The notes beneath the pieces were generated by a model. That model saw only the letters and a program-made list of their open reading frames with translations. It did not search any database and was not told where the DNA came from. The position numbers and the translations under genes were made by a program. 64,000 nt of DNA from Planctomycetota bacterium (lineage in GTDB: Bacteria; Planctomycetota; PLA2): the NCBI GenBank assembly GCA_021776735.1, contig JAJFFH010000037.1, positions 1 to 64,000 on the forward strand, in the 5' to 3' direction. Positions 53,805 to 61,032 of the stretch are shown piece by piece. Positions within the stretch are counted from its first letter, which is position 1. Each line of letters starts with the position of its first letter.

Positions 53805-53935
53805 GAAAACGCCGTGCCGCGCCAAAAGACGCGCTCCCATAGCGGTTTTTATCGCCGGACTGGATCCGCCGCTATGCAGGCGGATGCATACACGGGTATT
53901 CAGGTGTCACGGAGGAATGACGCTCGAAAAAGCGA

Positions 53936-53948
53936 ACGGACGGCGATG
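53936..53948 (+). repeat. Dispersed motif copy (AGCGA subtype)
   Basis: Exact 13-mer in the leader of the nar-act operon, at about the predicted transcription start of the sigma-54 promoter. Followed by T. Confidence 0.88.
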
Positions 53949-53956
53949 TTGCTGCC

Positions 53957-53971
53957 GCAAAGCCCGTACCT
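53957..53971 (-). promoter_or_regulatory. Sigma-54 (-24/-12) promoter of the nar-act operon
   Basis: Minus strand AGGTACG-GGCT-TTGC (53971 to 53957) matches TGGCACG-N4-TTGC with GG and GC exactly ten bases apart. Transcription would begin near 53945, about 140 bp before the cytochrome ATG. The 443-bp region 53805-54247 otherwise holds a motif copy and the palindrome at 54088, and no supported gene. Confidence 0.65.
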
Positions 53972-54087
53972 CCGAGTCCCGGTGCCGCCGAGCCCTTTGA
54001 TGGGGACGATGGCCGACTGCATCTCGTCCATCTGGACTACAAGGACGACCAGCGGTCCTGAGACGGCACTTGACGGCGACGCCCAAA

Positions 54088-54107
54088 ACTTATAACTTTT
54101 TATAAGT
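54088..54107. promoter_or_regulatory. Perfect 8+8 bp inverted repeat, likely activator site
   Basis: ACTTATAA-CTTT-TTATAAGT, strongly AT-rich in GC-rich DNA, lies about 140 bp upstream of the predicted sigma-54 transcription start and 140 bp after the response-regulator stop. This is the usual place of an enhancer-type binding site for an NtrC-family activator. It could also act as a weak terminator for the regulator gene. Confidence 0.55.
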
Positions 54108-54247
54108 CTCGGAGATCGACGACCATGAAACCCGAGCGCTTCCTGACCCACGACCGCGCTGCTGATGCCGCGGACCACCGGCCGCAGCAGGGATCGCCCT
54201 TGCTCTTGCGCCGCCGCGCCGAGGGTCAGCCAAGCGAGGATCTCCGC

Positions 54248-55666
54248 CTAGCTCCGGCGGAACTGTTCTCTGGTCAGGCCCTGGGCGCGCATGATGCGTT
54301 GGACGGCGGCTCGCGTCAGGCCGCAACTTCGGGCTGCGGCCGAGACGTTGCCGTCTGAGTCGTCGAGCGCGCGTTCCAGGAATCGCCGTTGAAACGCGTC
54401 GACGACGCGGCGCTTGCCTTCCTCGTACGAGACGGATGGGTCCACGATCGGGCGGCTCCAACGTGCGTTCTCTTCGAGGCCCAAGTGTTCGGGGCAGATC
54501 GGCTTTCCGCCACTCAGCACCAGCGCGCGGTGGATGCAGTTTTCGAGTTCGCGCACGTTGCCCGGCCATGCGTGCGTGTCGAGCGCGGAGAGCCCCGATT
54601 CCGACAAGACACCGGGACGCGCGACCTCCGCGGCATACTTTTTTAGAAAGTGCGCGGCCAGCGGTCGGATATCGCGAGGGCGGTCGCGCAGGTTCGGCAC
54701 TTCGAGCGTGAACACCTGCAAGCGGTAGTACAAGTCCTCGTGGAACGTGCCTTGGGCCATCAGTTCCTTGAGGTCGCGGCTGGTCGCGGAGACAAGGCGA
54801 AAATCGACGGGCTTGGGGTCGATCGAGCCCAGGGGTACGACCACGCGCTCTTGCAATACGCGCAACAGCTTGCCCTGAAAGCCGAGCGACATCAGGCCGA
54901 TTTCGTCCAGGAACACCGTGCCACCCTGGGCCTGTTCGAAGATTCCCTGGCGCGCGCGATCGGCGCCGGTGAATGCGCCCTTCTCGTGGCCGAACAGTTC
55001 CGCTTCAAGGAGCGCGTCCGGAAGGGCTGCGGTGTTGACCGCCAAGAACGGCTTGCTCGCGTTCTTGCTGCGGTCGTGGATGGTTCGGGCGATCAGTTCC
55101 TTTCCGACGCCGCTGGCGCCCTGGATGAGCACACTCATGGTCGTAGGTGCGACCTGGTCGAGACGCGCGAGGACGGCGCGCATCGCGGGATCCTCGGCGA
55201 TGAACGCGCGGTCCGCAGACATCGCCGTCCGTTTGCTATCCATGCGCAGCGCCCGCTCGGCCAAGACCGCCTCGGTGCCGAATCGTCGGATCGCGGCGAG
55301 CAGGTCCTCGTTGTCGAACGGCTTCGTGACGAAGTGCGATGCGCCGAGTCCCATCGCGGTGACGGCCAGTTCGATCGTGCCGAAGCCGGTGACCAGGATG
55401 ACGCGGGTGTCAGGGAGGCAGGCGCGCAGCTCGCGCAACAGGTCGATGCCGCTCATGCGACCCATCGTGATATCGCTGACGACGACATGGGGACGCCACT
55501 CCCGCGCGGTTTCGAGCGCCTGTTCGCCGTTGGCTGCCGCCTGGACCGATGCGCCTACGGATTCGCTCAGCATACGGAGACCCAGACGCACGTCGGGCTC
55601 GTCATCGACCACGAGCACGCGCAGCCCGCCGGGCCTCCAGACCGCGTCCGTCATCTTGCTGTTCAT
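54248..55666 (-). CDS. NtrC-family sigma-54 response regulator
   Basis: 472 residues. Receiver domain with phospho-acceptor Asp65 (VVSDITM) and KPFDNEDL. AAA+ domain with Walker A GASGVGKE, the sigma-54 contact loop ELFGHEKGAFTGA, and Walker B GTVFLDEIG. A C-terminal Fis-type helix-turn-helix (DGNVSAAARSCGLTRAAVQR). A motif copy encodes SKRTAMSA in the linker between receiver and AAA+ domains. It follows the kinase gene by 15 bp. The neighbouring sigma-54 promoter and palindrome make the nar-act operon its probable target. Confidence 0.9.
   Translation of the reverse strand: MNSKMTDAVWRPGGLRVLVVDDEPDVRLGLRMLSESVGASVQAAANGEQALETAREWRPHVVVSDITMGRMSGIDLLRELRACLPDTRVILVTGFGTIELAVTAMGLGASHFVTKPFDNEDLLAAIRRFGTEAVLAERALRMDSKRTAMSADRAFIAEDPAMRAVLARLDQVAPTTMSVLIQGASGVGKELIARTIHDRSKNASKPFLAVNTAALPDALLEAELFGHEKGAFTGADRARQGIFEQAQGGTVFLDEIGLMSLGFQGKLLRVLQERVVVPLGSIDPKPVDFRLVSATSRDLKELMAQGTFHEDLYYRLQVFTLEVPNLRDRPRDIRPLAAHFLKKYAAEVARPGVLSESGLSALDTHAWPGNVRELENCIHRALVLSGGKPICPEHLGLEENARWSRPIVDPSVSYEEGKRRVVDAFQRRFLERALDDSDGNVSAAARSCGLTRAAVQRIMRAQGLTREQFRRS
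55220..55232 (-). repeat. Dispersed motif copy (AGCAA subtype)
   Basis: Exact 13-mer on the coding (minus) strand of the response regulator, read as R-T-A-M in the interdomain linker. Followed by T. Confidence 0.92.
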
Positions 55667-55681
55667 CGTTCTTCGACCGCC

Positions 55682-57829
55682 TCAATCACGCGCCGATTCC
55701 ACGGGATCGGGCGCAGTGTTCTTGTCCGGCAGGAGAATCGCGAAGGTCGTGCCTCCGGCGCCGGTGGCGACGATCTCCAGACTTCCGGCATGGGCCGCGA
55801 TGATACGGCGCGATGTCGAGAGACCCAGTCCCGTACCGACCCCCGGCGCTTTCGTCGTAAAGAACGGCTCGAAAACGCGGTCCCGCTCGTCGGCCGGAAT
55901 GCCGGTCCCCGTGTCTTCGACCTCGATCCTGAACCCGCGCTCGTCTCTCCGGGCGCGGACCGCGACCCAGCCGCCGTCCTCCATCGCGTGCACAGCGTTC
56001 ATGACCAGGTTGATCAGCACCTGCCGGAGTTGCAGTTCGTCGCCGACCACGTCGCCGACGTCTTCCGCGCAATCAACGTCGAACGCAATGCCCGCGCGTT
56101 CCCAGATGGGGCGCAGAAAACGGCGCACGTCCTCGATCAGATCGCGGAGATCAAAGTCGGCGGTGTCCGGCGGCCCCTGCCCGGCCGTGTCCAGCAGACC
56201 GCGGATCGTGCGCCGGCACGTCTCGACGTTGCGCCGGATGACCTCTGCGCTCTCGCGCGCCGCGTTCCGGGCCGCCTCGTCGGACAAGCCGCGACCGGCG
56301 CCGCCGGCGCCCCCGCCCCCCCCTTCCCCTGCATCAAGCTGGCTCTCCAGCATCTGCGCGAACATTGCGATCGCGGCCAACGGATTGTTGAGCTCGTGCG
56401 CCATGACGGCGGAGATGTTGCCGAGCACGTTCATGCGCTCCTGATGCGCCTGCACCTTCGCCTGCGCCACGCGCTCGGTGATGTCACGACTCACGCACAG
56501 GCGCCCCGGCGACTCGCCGTCCGCTCCCGGGAGTTCGGTGACGTGGACTTCGAAGACGCGGCCGTCCGCCTTGATCGTGCAGGCGCCGCGCGGCAGCACG
56601 GCCTCGCGCAGGCAATTGACACAACCCGCGGCGTCGGGCGCCGCGCAGCCGGCACGCACCGCGACCGACGCGTCGTCCAGCAACTCGACGAGCGGCTGCG
56701 CGGCCTCGTTCGCAAACGTCACCGAACCGTTGCCGTCCAACGCGAGCAGGCCGTCGCGCATCGAACTCAGCACGGCATCCAGGCGGTCGCGCTCCAGGCG
56801 GATCGACGCCTCGCGCCGCTTCAACGCTTCCGTGCGCTCCTCGATAGCGTTGGCCATGATGTCGAACGCGCGCGAAAGATCGCCGATCTCGTCCTTCGAC
56901 GAATAGCCCACTCGCACCGAAAAATCGCCCCCGGCAAGGCGGCGCGCGGCCTCCCGAATGCGCGACAGCGGCGCGAGCAGAAAACGTACGGGGAAAAACA
57001 AGACCAGCGCGGTCAAGCCCAGGAGCACGGCCGCGGTCGCGAGAAACCTGTTGCGCAGACGCGCGGCGGGCGCCGTGACGGCCGCGCGATCGACCTCGAC
57101 GATCAGGTTCCAACCGGTCTCGGGAATCGTACTGCGATACGCGATCGCGTCGGCCGGGGACTGATCGCCGGCAAGCTGCAGACGCGCCCCGCGCCCCGAC
57201 TGCACCGCCACGACCGCGCCATCGGCAGCGGGCAACCCCCGCAGCTCGTTCATGCCCCCCACCCATGTGTCCGCCCGAATCTGCAGGACCAACGTCCCGA
57301 TACGGCGCTTGCCGGACAGATCGCGCAACGGCGTCGCAACCGCGAAGCTGGGGTAGTCGCGGGAACCGCCGGGCTCAAGCAGCGCCGTGAACGACGTCTC
57401 CGAAACCGATCGGCCTTCCGCCCCCCCGTACGCATCGCAGATACGCCGCCCCGCCATGTCCAGGACCGCAGCATCGACAAACGCAGCCACGAGGGGCAGC
57501 TTGCTGGCAACAAGATGCTCCCGTAGCTGACGGACGGCGATGCTTTCGGGCGTCGCCCCCTCAGCGGCGATCGCTTCCGCCGAAGTGCGAATGAAACCGT
57601 CGGACGCAAAGTCCTCGGCGCGGCGGGCGACGAGGTCCAGGTGATGCCGCACGATCATCCGCGTCGCGGCCGCGCGCTCGTCCAGACGGCTGCGGATCTG
57701 GCGGACCAGCGCCTCTTGTGCCGTGGACGTCACGACGAATCCGCCGACGCCGAAGGCGACGAGGCAGATACTGACGAACGTCAACGGCAGCTTGAACTTG
57801 ATGGGAACCCAAAAGAGGGGATCCCGCAT
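55682..57829 (-). CDS. Membrane sensor histidine kinase (Cache-HAMP-PAS-HisKA-HATPase)
   Basis: 715 residues from ATG 57829 with GGAGG ten bases upstream. Two membrane helices (FVSICLVAFGVGGFVV and the one at FLATAAVLLGLTALVLF) flank a periplasmic sensing domain of about 260 residues. HAMP, then a PAS domain with a Cys group (GCAAPDAAGCVNC) that could sense redox or metal. HisKA phospho-acceptor in NISAVMAHELNNPLAAI. ATPase domain with QVLINLVMNAVHAM and VEDTGTGIP and GVGTGLGLSTS. A Gly-rich insert (EGGGGGAGGAG) arises from a C5-G-C8 run. It is the partner of the following regulator, and divergent from tetR. Confidence 0.9.
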   Translation of the reverse strand: MRDPLFWVPIKFKLPLTFVSICLVAFGVGGFVVTSTAQEALVRQIRSRLDERAAATRMIVRHHLDLVARRAEDFASDGFIRTSAEAIAAEGATPESIAVRQLREHLVASKLPLVAAFVDAAVLDMAGRRICDAYGGAEGRSVSETSFTALLEPGGSRDYPSFAVATPLRDLSGKRRIGTLVLQIRADTWVGGMNELRGLPAADGAVVAVQSGRGARLQLAGDQSPADAIAYRSTIPETGWNLIVEVDRAAVTAPAARLRNRFLATAAVLLGLTALVLFFPVRFLLAPLSRIREAARRLAGGDFSVRVGYSSKDEIGDLSRAFDIMANAIEERTEALKRREASIRLERDRLDAVLSSMRDGLLALDGNGSVTFANEAAQPLVELLDDASVAVRAGCAAPDAAGCVNCLREAVLPRGACTIKADGRVFEVHVTELPGADGESPGRLCVSRDITERVAQAKVQAHQERMNVLGNISAVMAHELNNPLAAIAMFAQMLESQLDAGEGGGGGAGGAGRGLSDEAARNAARESAEVIRRNVETCRRTIRGLLDTAGQGPPDTADFDLRDLIEDVRRFLRPIWERAGIAFDVDCAEDVGDVVGDELQLRQVLINLVMNAVHAMEDGGWVAVRARRDERGFRIEVEDTGTGIPADERDRVFEPFFTTKAPGVGTGLGLSTSRRIIAAHAGSLEIVATGAGGTTFAILLPDKNTAPDPVESARD
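57530..57542 (+). repeat. Dispersed motif copy (AGCTG subtype)
   Basis: Exact 13-mer antisense to the kinase gene, read as S-I-A-V-R-Q in the periplasmic sensing domain. Followed by C. Confidence 0.88.
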
Positions 57830-57864
57830 GGTCTTGAACCTCCGAGGGGGGCGCGCATCATATC

Positions 57865-57892
57865 TTGCCCTAAGTAAGTAAGCGATTACTAT
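57865..57892 (+). promoter_or_regulatory. Divergent promoter with TetR-type operator
   Basis: TTGCCC (57865-57870), 16 bp, TACTAT (57887-57892), so transcription starts about at the GTG 57899 (leaderless). Overlapping it is AGTAA-GCGA-TTACT (57877-57890), a form common in TetR operators, with additional AAGTAAGT to its left. The 69-bp gap to the kinase start suggests that TetR controls both genes. Confidence 0.5.
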
Positions 57893-57898
57893 CTTCAC

Positions 57899-58516
57899 GT
57901 GCCCCCGCAGAAACGCGTCCCGACAGCCCATCGGCGGCCGCAGATCGCGAATACCACCCTCCGGCTCGTCGGCAAACACGGGTTGGTCGCGCTGACCATG
58001 GCGAAACTCGCGGCGGAGATCGGCGTGACAACGGGCGCGCTGTTCCGGCACTTCGCGTCGCGGGACGAGATTCTCGAGACGGCGGTGACAAACGCGGTCG
58101 CTCGCCTCGAACTCACGTTTCCCGAACCGGGCCTGCCGCCGCTCGAAAGACTGTTCGCCCTGGCGCGCGCACGCGTTCGCTTAGTCGGCAGCGACCCCGG
58201 TCTCGCATGGCTGCTGTTGTCGGAAGAGGCGCGCCTCGCGTTGCCGTCCGCGGCAGTCCAACAGCTCAGCGCGTTGGTCCGGCGATCACGCCGGTTCATC
58301 CTCGCGGCATTGCGCGAAGGCGCCGACAACGGCGAAGTCCGCGCCGACATCGAACCGGAAACCCTGCTGCTGCCGGTCGTCGGAACGCTCCATGTGTTGA
58401 TTCGCGCCCCGGGCGTGCACCGCCGCGCGTTTCCCCGCAAGCAAAAGCCGGAAGTGGTGCTTGCCGCCCTGCGGAAGCTGTTGACGCCCCCGCCCCCAAA
58501 AAAACACAACGCCTGA
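57899..58516 (+). CDS. TetR-family transcriptional repressor
   Basis: 205 residues from GTG 57899. The N-terminal helix-turn-helix (ANTTLRLVGKHGLVALTMAK, LAAEIGVTTGALFRHFASRD) is the TetR signature; the C-terminal part is a helical ligand-binding domain. It precedes ric by 20 bp and is divergent from the kinase gene. It probably represses itself and ric, in the place occupied by NsrR or NorR elsewhere. Ligand unknown. A C5-G-C5 run followed by A7 at 58487-58504 encodes TPPPPKK at the C-terminus. Confidence 0.85.
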   Translation: MPPQKRVPTAHRRPQIANTTLRLVGKHGLVALTMAKLAAEIGVTTGALFRHFASRDEILETAVTNAVARLELTFPEPGLPPLERLFALARARVRLVGSDPGLAWLLLSEEARLALPSAAVQQLSALVRRSRRFILAALREGADNGEVRADIEPETLLLPVVGTLHVLIRAPGVHRRAFPRKQKPEVVLAALRKLLTPPPPKKHNA

Positions 58517-58536
58517 TTCACACGGAGACCAAGATC

Positions 58537-59217
58537 ATGACGACATCCACGTTTCAACCCACGGCCCCGGTCGGCGAGATCGCCGCGAGCCAGCCGCTCG
58601 CCACGCGCGTCTTCGCCCGCCACGATATCGACTACTGCTGCTCGGGCGGCGTTCCGCTCGCGGACGCATGCGCGCAGCGAAACCTCGATGTCGCGGCCGT
58701 CCTCGAAGAGATCCGCCACGAGGCCGAGAGCGGCACCGCGGACCCGCGCAAATGGCGCGACGCACCCCTCGCGGAGATCATCGACCACATCCTTGAGAAG
58801 TACCACGCGCCGCTGCGCGAGGAACTCCCCCGCCTCGACGCGATGGCGCGCAAGGTCCTGTCGGTCCACGGCGACAAGGATCCGGAGATGCTGCAGGGCC
58901 TCGTCGATACGTTCGCCGATCTGCGCGCCGAGCTCGAGTCCCACATGATGAAGGAGGAGCAAATCCTCTTCCCGATGATCAAGGCCGGCCACGGCGCGCA
59001 GGCGTTGGGCCCGGTGAAGGTCATGGAGGCCGAGCACGCGTCGGCCGGCACCGCCCTCGCGCGCATCCGCACGCTGACGAACGAGTATCGCGTCCCGGAC
59101 GGCGCGTGCACGACGTGGACCGCGCTGTGGCACGGGCTTGCCGCGCTGGCGGAAGCGCTGCACCAACACATCCACCTCGAGAACTACATCCTCTTCCCGC
59201 GAGCCCTCAAGAGCTGA
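58537..59217 (+). CDS. ric: Iron-sulfur cluster repair di-iron protein (Ric/ScdA/YtfE)
   Basis: 226 residues. The N-terminal ScdA part has FARHDIDYCCSGGVPLADAC, and the hemerythrin-like di-iron part has HILEKYHAPLREELPRLD, ESHMMKEEQILFPMI, EHASAGTALARIR and HQHIHLENYILFPRAL, providing the His/Glu iron ligands. These proteins repair Fe-S clusters damaged by nitric oxide or peroxide. The context with nitrate reductase explains why it is needed. ATG 58537 is preceded by GGAGA. Confidence 0.92.
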   Translation: MTTSTFQPTAPVGEIAASQPLATRVFARHDIDYCCSGGVPLADACAQRNLDVAAVLEEIRHEAESGTADPRKWRDAPLAEIIDHILEKYHAPLREELPRLDAMARKVLSVHGDKDPEMLQGLVDTFADLRAELESHMMKEEQILFPMIKAGHGAQALGPVKVMEAEHASAGTALARIRTLTNEYRVPDGACTTWTALWHGLAALAEALHQHIHLENYILFPRALKS

Positions 59218-59234
59218 GTGAATCCGAGTCAGCA

Positions 59235-59262
59235 AACGGACGGCGATGCATCGCCGTCCGTT
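59235..59262. repeat. Perfect 28-bp palindrome formed by two head-to-head motif copies
   Basis: Left arm AACGGACGGCGATG (59235-59248), right arm its exact reverse complement (59249-59262). The left copy has the AGCAA flank and the right copy the ACAGGA flank, so each keeps its own subtype. It lies 17 bases after the ric stop and 26 before the cytochrome ATG, followed by a T-rich run. It can form a terminator-like stem. Confidence 0.92.
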
Positions 59263-59288
59263 CCTGTCTGTTGTTGTCCGTCTTCGCC

Positions 59289-60980
59289 ATGAAACGCTTC
59301 GCGTTCTTCTTGCTCGCCGCCGGTTTCCTGGCAGTCGGCTTCGTTTGGGCCGGGCCGCCGTGGCCTGCTCCGAAGCGCGTGCGCACGCGCCACTTCGCCA
59401 CGGCGCAAGCGTGCGTGATCTGCCACTCGAACCACAAGAACGCCCGCGCCATGCGCGACGACAAGGGGCGCGGCATCGCTCCGTACGACCTGTGGCGCGG
59501 CACCATGATGGCGAACGCGGCGCGTGATCCGCTCTGGCGCGCGTTCGTGTCGGCCGAAATCGCGGCCACGCCGTCGGCGCGCCGGGTGATCGAGGCCAAG
59601 TGCCTGCGCTGCCATACGCCGCTGGCCGCGGCGGAGGTCGAGGCGCGCGTTGGGCGCGGTGCGTTGAATCTGTCCGTGCTCGACGACACGGGCGATCTCG
59701 GCCAGCTCGCACGCGACGGGGTGTCGTGCACGCTGTGCCACCAGATTCGCGACGTCGGCCTCGGCAAGCCCGAGAGCTGGTCGGGGCTGTTTGTCGCGGG
59801 CGGCAAGCAGCAGATCTTCGGCCCCCACAAGAACGTGCGCACGCATCCGATGCAACGCCATGTGGGCTACACCCCGACCTACGCGCCGCATGTCACGAGC
59901 TCCGCGATGTGCGGCACCTGCCACACTCTCTTTACGGATTCGCTCGCCGCGGACGGCAAGGCGACGGGTCACGTGCTCACCGAACAGAGCACGTATCTCG
60001 AGTGGCGCAACTCGGCCTTTCGCACCGAAACGGATGCATCCGGCAAGAAGCCCGGGCCCGACGCGCGCAGTTGCATCGACTGCCACATGCCGACGGCGAA
60101 CAAGAACGGACAGGCGTACCGCGCCGGCATCGCGCGCTGGCCGGGCGGCGGTGATTTTCCGTTCGTCAAGCCGCGCACGCCGTACGGCCTGCACCGAATC
60201 GTCGGCGGCAATACCCTGATGCCCGCCATCCTGAGGGACGGGCCGTGGAGCGTGGCATCTCGCGAGGCGTTCGACGCGACCATCGCCGCTGCACGCGATC
60301 TGTTGCAGCAGCAGACCGCCGACGTAAAGATCGAAGCGGCGACACGAACCACGGGCAGTCTCTTGGTCACGGTGAGGGTGCACAACCGGGCGGGCCACAA
60401 GTTCCCGACGGGCATTCCGCTGCGGCGCGCATGGCTGCGCATTCGTGTCCGCGATGCGAGGGGCCGCGTGCTCCTCGCCTGGGGCGACCACGACGACGCG
60501 GGCCGGATCCTCGACGCCGACAAGAAACCGCTCGTCTTCGAACACGTCGGCGGACCGCTCGCGCCGCACCGCGCGCGCGCGTCGGGCCCGGCGGAGGTGC
60601 CGGTCTACGAGGCCGTCATGGAAGACGCGCAGGGCGCCGTGACGTACTCGTTGCTGCGTGCCGCACGCTATCGCAAGGACAACCGGCTGCTACCCCGAGG
60701 CTGGCGCGACGATCACGCGCACGCCAAGGCAGCGGCGCCCGTCGGGACCAGCGACGACAAGGACTTCGTGGGCGGATCGGACGGGGTCGTGTTCGAACTC
60801 CCGCGCGTGGCCGGCGCCGCCACGGTGCACGTCGATCTGCTGTACCAGACCCTGAGCGCCCGCGTCGCCGCGGAACTCTTTGAGCACAAGACCGCAGAAG
60901 TCGCGACGTTCCGCAAGGCCTACGAAGCCGCGGACCGCCGCCCGGTCACGGTCGCAACCGCCACGCGCCGCATCAAGTAA
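59289..60980 (+). CDS. Pentaheme cytochrome c (c554-like multiheme protein)
   Basis: 563 residues. A signal peptide (MKRFAFFLLAAGFLAVGFVW) leads to five CxxCH sites: CVICH, CLRCH, CTLCH, CGTCH and CIDCH. The C-terminal 230 residues are beta-rich without heme motifs (SLLVTVRVHNRAGHKFPTGI), including HKFPTG, which recurs in multiheme proteins of this group. It is periplasmic. It could take part in nitrite, hydroxylamine or nitric oxide chemistry or in electron storage, but sequence alone does not decide. ATG 59289 is chosen because of the signal peptide; the longer frame runs through the palindrome. Confidence 0.8.
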   Translation: MKRFAFFLLAAGFLAVGFVWAGPPWPAPKRVRTRHFATAQACVICHSNHKNARAMRDDKGRGIAPYDLWRGTMMANAARDPLWRAFVSAEIAATPSARRVIEAKCLRCHTPLAAAEVEARVGRGALNLSVLDDTGDLGQLARDGVSCTLCHQIRDVGLGKPESWSGLFVAGGKQQIFGPHKNVRTHPMQRHVGYTPTYAPHVTSSAMCGTCHTLFTDSLAADGKATGHVLTEQSTYLEWRNSAFRTETDASGKKPGPDARSCIDCHMPTANKNGQAYRAGIARWPGGGDFPFVKPRTPYGLHRIVGGNTLMPAILRDGPWSVASREAFDATIAAARDLLQQQTADVKIEAATRTTGSLLVTVRVHNRAGHKFPTGIPLRRAWLRIRVRDARGRVLLAWGDHDDAGRILDADKKPLVFEHVGGPLAPHRARASGPAEVPVYEAVMEDAQGAVTYSLLRAARYRKDNRLLPRGWRDDHAHAKAAAPVGTSDDKDFVGGSDGVVFELPRVAGAATVHVDLLYQTLSARVAAELFEHKTAEVATFRKAYEAADRRPVTVATATRRIK

Positions 60981-60992
60981 ATCGCCGTCCGT
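60981..60992 (-). repeat. Dispersed motif copy, 12 of 13 bases (AGCAA subtype)
   Basis: Starts on the base after the TAA of the pentaheme cytochrome gene. Only the last motif base differs, because the stop codon supplies it. Confidence 0.85.
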
Positions 60993-61032
60993 TTGCTGCT
61001 TTGCGCGTTCTCCGGACGCTCCACGGACAAGT

